Assembly (NCBI RefSeq): GCF_949987515.2
Contig: NW_027192650.1
Coordinates: forward strand, 3,286,001 to 3,350,000
Length of the DNA stretch: 64,000 nt
Source: Delphinus delphis
Lineage: Eukaryota > Chordata > Mammalia > Artiodactyla > Delphinidae
Direction: 5' to 3'
Below are positions 40,977 to 55,191 of the stretch, one piece after another (positions within the stretch are counted from its first letter, which is position 1; the number at the start of each line of letters is the position of its first letter). Below the pieces are notes generated by a model. The model made no database searches, was not told where the DNA came from, and saw only the letters and a program-made list of their open reading frames with translations. The translations under genes and the position numbers were made by a program.

Positions 40977-42555
40977 TCCGAAAGAGAATCAAGCATGTGT
41001 ACAGGGGCATAAACGCAGCAGTGATAGGATTGGAGAGGTTCAGTGAGCAAATGAAGACCCTTTGAAGTCATATTGCATGGTACCCATTCCACGGGTCTCA
41101 ACTCTCCAGGTTTAAGGTATTCTTCCTTCAGCTAAAACATGCATGTGGAACCCAAGTATTATCAGCCATTTGAACGGGAGACGTGTTCAAATATGTCTCA
41201 GTTTTCCTCCCCTGGTACTCGGGTGCAACATTCCAGACGCTTTACTAACACTCGCCCCACTTGGAGAGTCAGCGCCTTTAACCTCCTGTTTGGCCCAGTT
41301 TGCAATTTCTGCGGAAGATGAACAGGAATAGCGAGAACCAATGAGAGACTAGCTGGAGGTGTCTGGACGGGCAAATTTAACTCTCATTTCCCACCAGGAA
41401 GAGGAAATAACCAAAGGCTCAGCGTGCCGTGCCGGAACCAGATTAGGGCCTGAAGCCATCCTGCGGTGTTGCGGCCAGGTCACAAGAAAGCAAGTTGAAG
41501 AAAGGAGCTCAGGGGCACTGTAATTCTCAAACCTGCAGAGTTATAAATGACAGCTATCGTCCAAAAATAGACTGAAGTAAGGCTGCCAAGAGGACTTGAA
41601 AGCGGGGCAGAATTGCAGGAAACCGATTTCAGGAGGTAGACTGGAATTGCATTGAAAGCATAGGAAAAGAGGCAGAACGTCCACAATGATGCACATGGCC
41701 AAAAAGGGCGTATGCGTATTTTCCTGAATATATTCAGGAAAAAACGCATACGCCCTTTTTGGCCAACCAAGCAAGCTTGCAAAGGAAATCTGCACTACAA
41801 TGAAGTCTCACTTCCCCCCGGTCAAAAGGGCCATCTGAAAAAAGTGTAAAATCCAGAAAGGCAGGACAGGCCATGGAGAACTGGGAGCCTTGTTATGCTG
41901 ATGGGCGGGATGTAAATTGCCAACAACCACTCGGGAGAAGTGTATGGTGTTTCCTGAAACATCTAAAAAACAAAGCAACAGAACCTAGGGCACTGCCACT
42001 TATGGTCCTATAGCTTAGGGAAATTAAAATCAAAAAGACACAGCCACCCCAAAGTTTCGAATGGCTCTGTTTACAAGAACCTCGTTTACAGTACAAGTTC
42101 AACATCGCAGAAAGTGAAAAATGGATAAAGAAATTGTGGTATTTACTTACAAAGCAATATCACTCAGCAATGAAATCTGTGTCATCAGGCCCTTAGCAGC
42201 ACAATGAGTGGATTCAGGTATGATGATTCTAACTGAAATAAGTCACACAGAAAAAGAAACATCATAAGATATCAGTAATACACGGAATGTAAACTTGGCT
42301 ACACAGGAACTGAATTACAGAACAGAACAGGGTCTCAAATTTAGAAAACCAACTTATGCTTGCTTAAGGGGAAAGGTGAGTTGGGGTGCTGCATAAAACC
42401 AGAGATTGAAACGAGCACAGATAAAGTTCCTTAAGCCAAATATGGAATAGACAAGAGCTACTCCTTGCTCAACGAAATGGACTCAAAACCGCATATTAAA
42501 CGCCTAAGAATGTACCTGACTAGTAAGTATCTTAAAACCTATAGATTGCTATCTC
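40977..42555 (+). repeat. Satellite unit M27
   Basis: Palindrome 41695-41766 has two left-arm mismatches (ATGGCC, GCGTATTTTCC), both shared with M30 three units away. Class B 5' half, class A 3' half. Confidence 0.9.
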
Positions 42556-44135
42556 TCCAAAAGAGAATCAAGCATGTGTACAGGGGCATAAACGCAGCAG
42601 TGATAGGATTGGAGAGGTTCGGTGAGCAAATGAAGACCCTTTGAAGTCATATTGCATGGTACCCATTCCACGGGTTTCAACTACCCAGGTTTTAGGTATT
42701 CTTCCTTCAGCTAAAACATGCATGTGGAACCCAGAGTATGATCAACCGTGTGATTGGAAGACGTGTTCAAATATGTCTCAGTTTTCCTCCCCTGGTACTC
42801 GGGTGCAACATTCCAGACGCTTGACTAACACTCTCCCCACTTGGAGAGTCAGTGCCTTTAACCTCCTGTTTGGCACAGTTTGCAAATTCTGCGGAAGATG
42901 AACAGGAATAGCGAGAACCAATGAGAGGCTAGCTGGAGGTGTCTGGATGGGCAAATTTAACTCTCATTTCCCACCAGGAAGAGGAAATAACCAAAGGCTC
43001 AGCGTGCCGTACCGGAACCAGATTAGGGCCTGAAGCCATCCTGCGGTGTTGCGGCCAGGTCACAAGAAAGCGAGTTGAAGAAAGGAGCTCAGGGGCACTG
43101 TAATTCACAAACCTGCAGAGTTATAAATGACAGCTATCGTCCAAAAATAGACTGAAGTAAGGTTGCCAAGAGGACTTGAAAGCGGGGCAGAATTGCAGGA
43201 AACCGATTTGAGGAGGTAGACAGGAATTGCATTGAAAGCATAGGAAAAGAGGCAGAACGTCCACAGTGATGCACTTGGCCAAAAAGGGCGTATGCGTTTT
43301 TTCCTGAATATATTCAGGAAAAAATGCATACGCACTTTTTGGCCAACCAAGCAAGCTTGAAAAGGAAATCTGCACTACAATGAAGTCTCACTTCCCCCCG
43401 GTCAAAAGGGCCATCTGAAAAAAGTGTAAAATCCAGAAAGGCAGGACAGGCCATGGAGAACAGGGAGCCTTGTTATGCTGATGGGCGGGATGTAAATTGC
43501 CAACAGACACTCGGGAGAAGTGTATGGTGTTTCCTGAAACATCTAAAAAACAAAGCAACAGAGCCTAGGGCACTGCCACTTATGGTCCTATAGCTTAGGG
43601 AAATTAAAATCAAAAAGACACAGCCACCCCAAAGTTTGGGACGCCTCTGTTTACAAGAACCTCGTTTTCCTTACAAGTTCAATATCACAGAAAGTGAAAA
43701 ATGGATAAAGAAGTTGTGGTACTCATGTACAATGCAATATCACACAGCAATGAAATCTATGTCACCAGGCCCGTAGCAGCATAATGAGTGGATTCTGGTA
43801 TGGTGATTCTAACTGAAATAAGTCACACAGAAAAAGAAACATCAAAAAATATCACTAATACACGTAATGTAAACTTGGCTACAGAGGTACTGATTTACAG
43901 AACAGAACAGGGTCTCAAATTTAGAAAACCAACTTATGCTTGCTTAAGGGTAAAGGTGAGTTGGGGTGCTGCATAAAACCAGAGATTGAAATGAGCACAG
44001 ATAAAGTTCCTTAAGCCAAATATGGAATAGACAAGAGCTACTCCTTGCTCAACGAAATGGACTCCACACCCCATATTAAACGCCTAAGTATATACCTGAC
44101 TAGTAAGTATCTTAAAACCTATGGATTGCTATGTC
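42556..44135 (+). repeat. Satellite unit M28
   Basis: Palindrome 43275-43346 has two right-arm mismatches (AATGCATACGCAC). The last 400 bp are unusually diverged (CACACAGCAATG, GTCACCAGGCCC, ATGGTGATTC, CATCAAAAAATATC) and resemble M37, about 14.2 kb away. Confidence 0.9.
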
Positions 44136-45715
44136 TCCGAAAGAGAATCAAGCATGTGTACAGGGGCATAAACACAGCAGTGATAGGATTGGAGAGGTTC
44201 GGTGAGCAAATGAAGACCCTTTGAAATCATATTGCATGGTACCCATTACACGGGTTTCAACTACCCAGATTTAAGGTATTCTTCCTTCAGCTAAAACATG
44301 CATGTGGAACCTAGAGTATGATCAACCATGTGATCGGGAGACGTGTTCAAATATGTCTCAGTTTTCGTACCCTGGTACTCGGGTGCAACATTCCAGACGC
44401 TTTACTAACACTCTCCCGACTTGGAGAGTCAGTCCCTTTAACCTCCTGTTTGGCCCAGTTTGCAATTTCTGCGGAAGATGAACAGGAATAGCGAGAACCA
44501 ATGAGAGGCTAGCTGGAGGTGTCTGGACGGGCAAATTTAACTCTCATTTCCCACCAGGAAGAGGAATGAACCAAAGGCTCAGCATGCCGGGCCGGAACCA
44601 GATTAGGGCCTGAAGCCATCCTGTGGTGTTGCGGCCAGGTCACAAGAAAGCGAGTTGAAGAAAGGAGCTCAGGGGCACTGTAATTCACAAACCTGCAGAG
44701 TTATAAATGACAGCTATCGTCCAAAAATAGACTGAAGTAAGGCTGCCAAGAGGACTTGAAAGCGGGGCAGAATTGCAGGAAACCGATTTCAGGAGGTAGA
44801 CTGGAATTGCATTGAAAGCATAGGAAAAGAGGCAGAACGTCCACAATGATGCACTTGGCCAAAAAGGGCGTATGCGTTTTTTCCTGAATATATTCAGGAA
44901 AAAACGCATACGCCCTTTATGGCCAACAAAGCAAACTTGCAAAGGAAATCTGCACTACAATGAAGTCTCACTTCCCCCCGGTCAAAAGGGCCATCTGAAA
45001 AAAGTGTAAAATCCAGAAAGGCAGGACAGGCCATGGAGAACTGGGAGCCTTGTTATGCTGATGGGCGGGATGTAAATTGCCAACAGACACTCGGGAGAAG
45101 TGTATGGTGTTTCCTGAAACATCTAAAAAACAAAGCAACAGAGCCTAGGGCACTTCCACTTATGGGCCTATAGCTTAGGGAAATTAAAATCAAAAAGACA
45201 CAGCCACCCCAAAGTTTGGAACGGCTCAGTTTACAAGAACCTCGTTTACAGTACAAGTTCAACATCGCAGAAAGTGAAAAATGGATAAAGAAGTTGTGGT
45301 ATTTACTTACAAAGCAATATCACTCAGCAATAAAATCTATGTCATCAGGCCCTTAGCAGCACAATGAGTGGATTCAGGTATGATGATTCTAACTGAAATA
45401 AGTCACACAGAAAAAGAAACATCATAAGATATCAGTAATACACGGAATGTAAACTTGGCTACACAGGAACTGAATTACAGAACAGAACAGGATCTCAAAT
45501 TTAGAAAACCAACTTATGCTTGCTTAAGGGGAAAGGTGAGTTGGGGTGCTGCATAAAACCAGAGATTGAAATGAGCACAGATAAATTTCCTTAAGCCAAA
45601 TATGGAATAGACAAGAGCTACTCCTTGCTCAACGAAATGGACTCAACACCCCATATTAAACGCCTAAGAATGTACCTGACTAGTAAGTATCTTAAAACCT
45701 ATGGATTGCTATGTC
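44136..45715 (+). repeat. Satellite unit M29
   Basis: Palindrome 44855-44926 has one right-arm mismatch (CCCTTTATGGCC). Class C 5' half. The 3' half switches from class B (CAACAGACACTC) to class A before GGAACGGCTCAG. Confidence 0.9.
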
Positions 45716-47294
45716 TCCGAAAGAGAATCAAGCATGTGTACAGAGGCATAAACGCAGCAGTGATAGGATTGGAGAGGTTCGTGAGCAAATGAAGACCCTT
45801 TGAAGTCATATTGCATGGTACCCATTACACGGGTCTCAACTCTCCAGGTTTAAGGTATTCTTCCTTCAGCTAAAACATGCATGTGGAACCCAGAGTATGA
45901 TCAACCATGTGAACGGGAGACGTGTTCAAATATGTCTCAGTTTTCCCCCCCTGGTACTCGGGTGCAACATTCCAGACGCTTTACTAACACTCTCCCTACT
46001 TGGAGAGTCAGTGCCTTTAACCTCCTGTTTGGCCCAGTTTGCAATTTCTGCGGAAGATGAACAGGAATAGCGAGAACCAATGAGAGGCTAGCTGGAGGTG
46101 TCTGGACGGGCAAATTTAACTCTCATTTCCCACCAGGAAGAGGAATTAACCAAAGGCTCAGCGTGCCGTGCCAGAACCAGATTAGGGCCTGAAGCCATCC
46201 TGCGGTGTTGCGGCCAGCTCAAAAGAAAGCGAGTTGAAGAAAGGAGCTCAGGGGCACTGTAATTCACAAACCTGCAGAGTTATAAATGACAGCTATCGTC
46301 CAAAAATATACTGAAGTAAGGCTGCCAAGAGGACTTGAAAGCGGGGCAGAATTGCAGGAAACCGATTTCAGGAGGTAGACTGGAATTGCATTGAAAGCAT
46401 AGGAAAAGAGGCAGAACGTCCACAATGATGCACATGGCCAAAAAGGGCGTATGCGTATTTTCCTGAATATATTCAGGAAAAAACGCATACGCCCTTTTTG
46501 GCCAACCAAGCAAGCTTGCAAAGGAAATCTGCACTACAATGAAGTCTCACTTCCCCCCGGTCAAAAGGGCCATCTGAAAAAAAGTGTAAAATCCAGAAAG
46601 GCAGGACAGGCCATGGAGAACTGGGAGCCTTGTTATACTGATGGGCGGGATGTAAATTGCCAACAGACACTCCGGAGAAGTGTATGGTGTTTCCTGAAAC
46701 ATCTAAAAAACAAAGCAACAGAGCCTAGTGCACTGTCACTTATGGTCCTATAGCTTAGGGAAATTAAAATCAAAAAGACACAGCCACCCCAAAGTTTGGG
46801 ACGCCTCTGTTTACAAGAACCTCGTTTACAGTACAAGTTCAACATCGCAGAAAGTGAAAAATGGATAAAGAAGTTGTGGTATTTACTTACAAAGCGTATC
46901 ACTCAGCAATGAAATCTATGTCATCAGGCCCTTAGCAGCACAATGAGTTGATTCAGGTATGATGATTCTAACTGAAATAAGTCACACAGAAAAAGAAACA
47001 TCATAAGATATCAGTAATACACGGAATGTAAACTTGGCTACACAGGAACTGAATTACAGAACAGAACAGGGTCTCAAATTTAGAAAACCAACTTATGCTT
47101 GCTTAAGGGGAAAGGTGAGTTGGGGTGCTGCATAAAACCAGAGATTGAAATGAGCACAGATAAAGTTCCTTAAGCCAAATATGGAATAGACAAGAGCTAC
47201 TCCTTGCTCAACGAAATGGACTCAACACCGCATATTAAACGCCTAAGAATGTACCTGACTAGTAAGTATCTTAAAACCTATGGATTGCTATGTC
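45716..47294 (+). repeat. Satellite unit M30
   Basis: Palindrome 46434-46505 has the same two left-arm mismatches as M27. An extra A near 46,577 keeps a frame open from the palindrome into the ORF2-like peptide (46,451-46,753), a chance restoration. The 3' half is the M16-type B-to-A mosaic. Confidence 0.9.
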
Positions 47295-48873
47295 TCCGAA
47301 AGAGAATCAAGCGTGTGTACAGGGGCATAAACGCAGCAGTGATAGGATTGGAGAGGTTCGTGAGCAAATGAAGACCCTTTGAAGTCATATTGCACGGTAC
47401 CCATTCCACGGGTTTCAACTACCCAGGTTTAAGGTATTCTTCCTTCAGCTAAAACATGCATGTGGAACCTACAGTATGATCAACCATGTGATCGGGAGAC
47501 GTGTTCAAATATGTCTCAGTTTTCGTACCCTGGTACTCGGGTGCAACATTCCAGACGCTTTACTAACACTCTCGCCACTTGGAGAGTCAGTCCCTTTAAC
47601 CTCCTGTTTGGCCCAGTTTGCAATTTCTGTGGAAGATGAACAGGAATAGCGAGAACCAATGAGAGACTAGCTGGAGGTGTCTGGATGGGCAAATTTAACT
47701 CTCATTTCCCACCAGGAAGAGGAATTAACCAAAGGCTCAGCATGCCGTGCCACAACCAGATTAGGGCCTGAAGACATCCTGCGGTGTTGCGGCCAGGCCA
47801 CAAGAAAGCGAGTTGAAGAAAGGAGCTCAGGGGCACTGTAATTCTCAAACCTGCAGAGTTATAAATGACAGCTATCGTCCAAAAATAGACTGAAGTAAGG
47901 CTGCCAAGAGGACTTGAAAGCGGGGCATAATTGCAGGAAACCGATTTCAGGAGGTAGACTGGAATTGCATTGAAAGCATAGGAAAAGAGGCAGAACGTCC
48001 ACAATGATGCACTTGGCCAAAAAGGGCGTATGCGTTTTTTCCTGAATATATTCAGGAAAAAACGCATACGCCCTTTTTGGCCAACCAAGCAAACTTGCAA
48101 AGGAAATCTGCACTACAATGAAGTCTCACTTCTCCCCGGTCAAAAGGGCCATCTGAAAAAAGTGTAAAATCCAGAAAGGCAGGACAGGCCATGGAGAACT
48201 GGGAGCCTTGTTATGCTGATGGGCGGGATGTAAATTGCCAACAGACACTCAGGAGAAGTGTATGGTGTTTCCTGAAACATCTAAAAAACAAAGCAACAGA
48301 GCCTAGGGCACTTCCACTTATGGTCCTATAGCTTAGGGAAATTAAAATCAAAAAGACACAGCCACCCCAAAGTTTGGGACGCATCCATATACAAGAACCT
48401 CGTTTACCGTACAAGTTCAATATCACAGAAAGTGAAAAATGGATAAAGAACTTGTGGTACTTACGTACAATGCAGTATCACTCAGCAATGAAATCTATGT
48501 CATCAGTCCCGTAGCAGCATAATGAGTGGATTCAGGTACGATGATTCTAACTGAAATAAGTCACACAGAAAAAGAAACATCATAAGATATCACTAATACA
48601 CGGAATGTAAACTTGGCTACACAGGAACTGCATTCCAAAACAGAACAGGGTCTCAAATTTAGAAAACCAACTTATGCTTGCTTAAGGGTAAAGGTGAGTT
48701 GGGGTGCTGCATAAAACCAGAGATTGAAATGAGCACAGATAAAGTTCCTTAAGCCAAATATGGAATAGACAAGAGCTACTCCTTGCTCAACGAAATGGAC
48801 TCAAAACCCCATATTAAACGCCTAAGAATGTACCTGACTAATAAGTATCTTAAAACCTATGGAGTGCTATGTC
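47295..48873 (+). repeat. Satellite unit M31
   Basis: Palindrome 48013-48084 is perfect. Class C 5' half, class B 3' half with private GCATCCATATACAAG. Confidence 0.9.
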
Positions 48874-50453
48874 TCCAAAAGAGAATAAAGCGTGTGTACA
48901 GGGGCATAAACGCAGCAGTCATAGGATTGGAGAGGTTCGGTGAGCAAATGAAGACCCTTTGAAGTCATATTGCATGGTACCCATTACACGGGTCTCAACT
49001 CTCAAGGTTTAAGGTATTCTTCCTTCAGCTAAAACATGCATGTGGAACCCAGAGTATGATCAACCATGTGATCGGGAGACGTGTTCAAATATGTCTCAGT
49101 TTTCGTATCCTGGTACTCGGGTGCAACATTCCAGACGCTTTACTAACACTCTCCCGACTTGGAGAGTCAGTCCCTTTAAGCTCCTGTTTGGCCCAGTTTG
49201 CAATTTCTGCGGAAGATGAACAGGAATAGCGAGAACTAATGAGAGACTAGCTGCAGGTGTCTGGACGGGCAAATTTAACTCTCATTTCCCACCAGGAAGA
49301 GGAATAAACCAAAGGCTCAGCGTGCCGTGCTGGAACCAGATTAGGGCCTGAAGCCATCCTGCGGTGATTCGGCCAGCTCACAAGAAAGCGAGTTGAAGAA
49401 TGGAGCTCAGGGGCACTGTAATTCACAAACCTGCAGAGTTATAAATGACAGCTATCGTCCAAAAATAGACTGAAGTAAGGCTGCCAAGAGGACTTGAAAG
49501 CGGGGCAGAATTGCAGGAAACCGATTTCAGGAGGTAGACTGGAATTGCATTGAAAGCATAGGAAAAGAGGCAGAACGTCCACAATGATGCACTTGGCCAA
49601 AAAGGGCGTATGCGTTTTTTCCTGAATATATTCAGGAAAAAACGCATACGCCCTTTTTGGCCAACCAAGCAAGCTTGCAAAGGAAATCTGCACTACAATG
49701 AAGTCTCACTTCCCCCCGGTCAAAAGGGCCATCTGAAAAAAGTGTAAAATCCAGAAAGGCAGGACAGGCCATGGAGAACTGGGAGCCTTGTTATGCTGAT
49801 GGGCGGGATGTAAATTGCCAACAACCACTCGGGAGAAGTGTATGGTGTTTCCTGAAACATCTAGAAAACAAAGCAACAGAACCTAGGGCACTTCCACTTA
49901 TGGTCCTATAGCTTAGGGAAATTAAAATCAAAAAGACACAGCCACCCCAAAGTTTGGAACGGCTCTGTTTACAAGAACCTCATTTACAGTACAAGTTCAA
50001 CATCGCAGAAAGCGAAAAATGGATAAAGAAGTTGTGGTATTTACTTACAAATCAATATCACTCAGCAATGAAATCTGTGTCATCAGGCCCTTAGCAGCAC
50101 AATGAGTGGATTCAGGTATGATGATTCTAACTGAAATAAGTCACACAGAAAAAGAAACATCATAAGATATCAGTAATGCACGGAATGTAAACTTGGCTAC
50201 ACAGGAACTGAATTATAGAACAGAACAGGGTCTCAAATTTAGAAAACCAACTTATGCTTGCTTAAGGGGAAAGGTGAGTTGGGGTGCTGCATAAAACCAG
50301 AGATTGAAATGAGCACAGATAAAGTTCCTTAAGCCAAATATGGAATAGACAAGAGCTACTCCTTGCTCAATGAAATGGACTCAACACCGCATATTAAACG
50401 CCTAAGAATGTACCTGACTAGTAAGTATCTTAAAACCTATGGATTGCTATGTC
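48874..50453 (+). repeat. Satellite unit M32
   Basis: Palindrome 49593-49664 is perfect. 5' half mixes B (TACACGGGTCTC) and C-like (TTTTCGTATCC) markers; 3' half is class A. Confidence 0.9.
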
Positions 50454-52032
50454 TCCGAAAGAGAATCAAGCATGTGTACAGGGGCATAAACGCAGCAGTG
50501 ATAGGATTGGAGAGGTTCGGTGAGCAAATGAAGACCCTTTGAAGTCATATTGCATGGTACCCATTCCACGGGTCTTAACTCTCCAGTTTTAAGGTATTCT
50601 TCCTTCAGCTAAAACCTGCATGTGGAACCCAGAGTATGATCAATCATGTGATCGGGAGACGTGTTCAAATATGTCTCAGTTTTCGTACCCTGGTACTCGG
50701 GTGCAACATTCCAGACGCTTTACTAACACTCTCCCCACTTGGAGAGTCAGCGCCTTTAACCTCCTGTTTGGCACAGTTTGCAATTTCCGCGGAAGATGAA
50801 CAGGAATAGCGAGAACCAATGAGAGACTAGCTTCAGGTGTCTGGACGGGCAAATTTAACTCTCATTTCCCACCAGGAAGAGGAAATAACCAAAGGCTCAG
50901 CGTGCCGTGCCGGAACCAGATTAGGGCCTGAAGCCATCCTGCGGTGTTGCGGCCAGCTCAAAAGAAAGCGAGTTGAAGAAAGGAGCTCAGGGGCACTGTA
51001 ATTCACAAACTTGCAGAGTTATAAATGACAGCTATCGTCCAAAAATAGACTGAAGTAAGGCTGCCAAGAGGACTTGAAAGCGGGGCAGAATTGCAGGAAA
51101 CCGATTTCAGGAGGTAGACTGGAATTGCATTGAAAGCATAGGAAAAGAGGCAGAACGTCCACAATGATGCACTTGGCCAAAAAGGGCGTATGCGTTTTTT
51201 CCTGAATATATTCAGGAAAAAACGCATACGCCCTTTTTGGCCAACCAAGCAAGCTTGCAAAGGAAATCTGCACTACAATGAAGTCTCACTTCCCCCCGGT
51301 CAAAAGGGCCATCTGAAAAAGTGTAAAATCCAGAAAGGCAGGACAGGCCATGGAGAACTGGGAGCCTTGTTATGCTGATGGGCGGGATGTAAATTGCCAA
51401 CAACCACTCCGGAGAAGTGTATGGTGTTTCCTGAAACATCTAAAAAACAAAGCAACAGAACCTAGGGCACTTCCACTTATGGTCCTATAGCTTAGAGAAA
51501 TTAAAATCAAAAAGACACAGCCACCCCAAAGTTTGGAACGGCTCTGTTTACAAGAACCTCGTTTACAGTACAAGTTCAACATCGCAGAAAGCGAAAAATG
51601 GATAAAGAAGTTGTGGTATTTACTTACAAAGCAATATCACTCAGCAATGAAATCTGTGTCATCAGGCCCTTAGCAGCACAATGAGTGGATTCAGGTATGA
51701 TGATTCTAACTGAAATAAGTCACACAGAAAAAGAAACATCATAAGATATCAGTAATACACGGAATGGAAACTTGGCTACACAGGAACTGAATTACAGAAC
51801 AGAACTGGGTCACAAATTTAGAAAAACAACTTATGCTTGCTTAAGGGGAAAGGTGAGTTGGGGTGCTGCATAAAACCAGAGATTGAAATGAGCACAGATA
51901 AAGTTCCTTAAGCCAAATATGGAATAGACAAGAGCTACTCCTTGCTCAACGAAATGGACTCAACACCGCATATTAAACGCCTAAGAATGTACCTGACTAG
52001 TAAGTATCTTAAAACCTATGGATTGCTATGTC
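50454..52032 (+). repeat. Satellite unit M33
   Basis: Palindrome 51173-51244 is perfect. 5' half mixes markers (CCACGGGTCTTAAC, TTTTCGTACCC); 3' half is class A. AGAAAGCGAAAAATGG is shared with M32. Confidence 0.9.
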
Positions 52033-53612
52033 TCCGAAAGAGAATCAAGCATGTGTACAGGGGCATAAACGCAGCAGTGATAGGATTGGAGAGGTTCGGT
52101 GAGCAAATGAAGACCCTTTGAAGTCATATTGCATGGTACCCTTTCCACGGGTTTCAACCATCCCGGTTTAAGGTATTCTTCCTTCAGCTAAAACATGCAT
52201 GTGGAACCTAGAGTATGATCAACCATGTGATCGGGAGACGTGTTCAAATAGGTCTCAGTTTTCGTACCCTGGTACTCGGGTGCAACATTCCAGACGCTTA
52301 ACTAACACTCTCCCGACTTGGAGAGTCAGTCCCTTTAACCTCCTGTTTGGCCCAGTTTGCAATTTCTGCGGAAGATGAACAGGAATAGCGAGAACCAATG
52401 AGAGACTAGCTGGAGGTGTCTGGACGGGCAAATTTAACTCTCATTTCCCACCAGGAAGAGGAATTAACCAAAGGCTCAGCGTGCCGTGCCAGAACCAGAT
52501 TAGGGCCTGAAGCCATCCTGCGGTGTTGCGGCCAGCTCACAAGAAAGCGAGTTGAAGAAAGGAGCTCAGGGGCACTGTAATTCACAAACCTGCAGAGTTA
52601 TAAATGACAGCTATCGTCCAAAAATAGACTGAAGTAAGGCTGCCAAGAGGACTTGAAAGCGGGGCAGAATTGCAGGAAACCGATTTCAGGAGGTAGACTG
52701 GAATTGCATTGAAAGCATAGGAAAAGAGGCAGAACGTCCACAATGATGCACTTGGCCAAAAAGGGCGTATGCGTTTTTTCCTGAATATATTCAGGAAAAA
52801 ACGCATACGCCCTTTTTGGCCAACCAAGCAAGCTTGCAAAGGAAATCTGCACTACAATGAAGTCTCACTTCCCCCCAGTCAAAAGGGCCATCTGAAAAAA
52901 GTGTAAAATCCAGAAAGGCAGAACAGGCCATGGAGAACTGGGAGCCTTGTTATGCTGATGGGCGGGATGTAAATTGCCAACAGACACTCAGGAGAAGTGT
53001 ATGGTGTTTCCTGAAATATCTAAAAAACAAAGCAACAGAGCCTAGGGCACTTCCACTTATGGTCCTATAGCTTAGGGAAATTAAAATCAAAATGACACAG
53101 CCACCCCAAAGTTTGGGACACCTCTGTTTACAAGAACCTCGTTTACCGTACAAGTTCAATATCACAGAAAGTGAAAAATGGATAAAGAACTTGTGGTACT
53201 TACGTACAATGCAGTATCACTCAGCAATGAAATCTATGTCATCAGGCCCGTAGCAGCATAATGAGTGGATTCAGGTACGATGATTCTAACTGAAATAAGT
53301 CACACAGAAAAAGAAACATCATAAGATATCACTAATACACGGAATGTAAACTTGGCTACACAGGAACTGAATTCCAAAACAGAACAGGGTCTCAAATTTA
53401 GAAAACCAACTTATGCTTGCTTAAGGGGAAAGGTGAGTTGGGGTGCTGCATAAAACCAGAGATTGAAATGAGCACAGATAAAGTTCCTTAAGCCAAATAT
53501 GGAATAGACAAGAGCTACTCCTTGCTCAACGAAATGGACTCAACACCCCATATTAAACGCCTAAGAATGTACCTGACTAGTAAGTATCTTAAAACCTATG
53601 GATTGCTATGTC
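52033..53612 (+). repeat. Satellite unit M34
   Basis: Palindrome 52752-52823 is perfect. Class C 5' half (AACCTAGAGTATG), class B 3' half. Confidence 0.9.
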
Positions 53613-55191
53613 TCCAAAAGAGAATCAAGCGTGTTTACAGGGGCATAAACGCAGCAGTGATAGGATTGGAGGGGTTCGGTGAGCAAATGAAGACCCTTTG
53701 AAGTCATATTGCATGGTACCCATTCCACGGGTCTCAACTCTGCAGGTTTAAGGTATTCTTCCTTCAGCTAAAACATGCATGTGGAACCCAGAGTATGATC
53801 AACCGTGTGAACGGGAGACGTGTTCAAATATGTCTCAGTTTTCCTCCCCTGGTACTCGGGTGCAACATTCCAGACGCTTTACTAACACTCTCCCCACTTG
53901 GAGAGTCAGTGCCTTTAACCTCCTGTTTGGCACAGTTTGCAATTTCTGCGGAAGATGTACAGGAATAGGGAGAACCAATGAGAGACTAGCTGGAGGTGTC
54001 TGGACGGGCAAATTTAACTCTCATTTCCCACCAGGAAGAGGAAATAACCAAAGGCTCAGCGTGCCGTGCCGGAACCAGATTAGGGCCTGAAGCCATCCTG
54101 CGGTGTTGCGGCAGGTCACAAGAAAGCGAGTTGAAGAAAGGAGCTCAGGGTCACTGTAATTCACAAACCTGCAGAGTTATAAATGACAGCTATCGTCCAA
54201 AAATAGACTGAAGTAAGGCTGCCAAGAGGACTTGAAAGCGGGGCAGAATTGCAGGAAACCGATTTCAGGAGGTAGACTGGAATTGCATTGAAAGCATAGG
54301 AAAAGAGGCAGAACGTCCACAATGATGCACTTGGCCAAAAAGGGCGTATGCGTTTTTTCCTGAATATATTCAGGAAAAAACGCATACGCCCTTTTTGGCC
54401 AACCAAGCAAGTTTGCAAAGGAAATCTGCACTACAATGAAGTCTCACTTCCCCCCGGTCAAAAGGGCCATCTGAAAAAAGTGTAAAATCCAGAAAGGCAG
54501 GACAGGCCATGGAGAACTGGGAGCCTTGTTATGCTGATGGGCGGGATGTAAATTGCCAACAGACACTCGGGAGAAGTGTATGGTGTTTCCTGAAACATCT
54601 AAAAAACAAAGCAACAGAGCCTAGGGCACTGCCACTTATGGTCCTATAGCTTAGGGAAATTAAAATCAAAAAGACACAGCCACCCCAAAGTTTGGGACGC
54701 CTCTGTTTACAAGAACCTCGTTTACAGTACAAGTTCAACATCGCAGAAAGTGAAAAATGGATAAAGAAGTTGTGGTATTTACTTACAAAGCAATATCACT
54801 CAGCAATGAAATCTGTGTCATCAGGCCCTTAGCAGCACAATGAGTGGATTCAGGTATGATGATTCTAACTGAAGTAAGTCACACAGAAAAAGAAACATCA
54901 TAAGATATCAGTAATACACGGAATGTAAACTTGGCTACACAGGAACTGAATTACAGAACAGAACAGGGTCTCAAATTTAGAAAACCAACTTATGCTTGCT
55001 TAAGGGGAAAGGTGAGTTGGGGTGCTGCATAAAACCAGAGATTGAAATGAGCACAGATAAAGTTCCTTAAGCCAAATATGGAATAGACAAGAGCTACTCC
55101 TTGCTCAACGAAATGGACTCAACACCGCATATTAAACGCCTAAGAATGTACCTGACTAGTAAGTACCTTAAAACCTATAGATTGCTATGTC
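53613..55191 (+). repeat. Satellite unit M35
   Basis: Palindrome 54331-54402 is perfect. Mainly class B 5' half; M16-type B-to-A mosaic 3' half. Shares GCAAGTTTGCAAAGG with M36. Confidence 0.9.
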
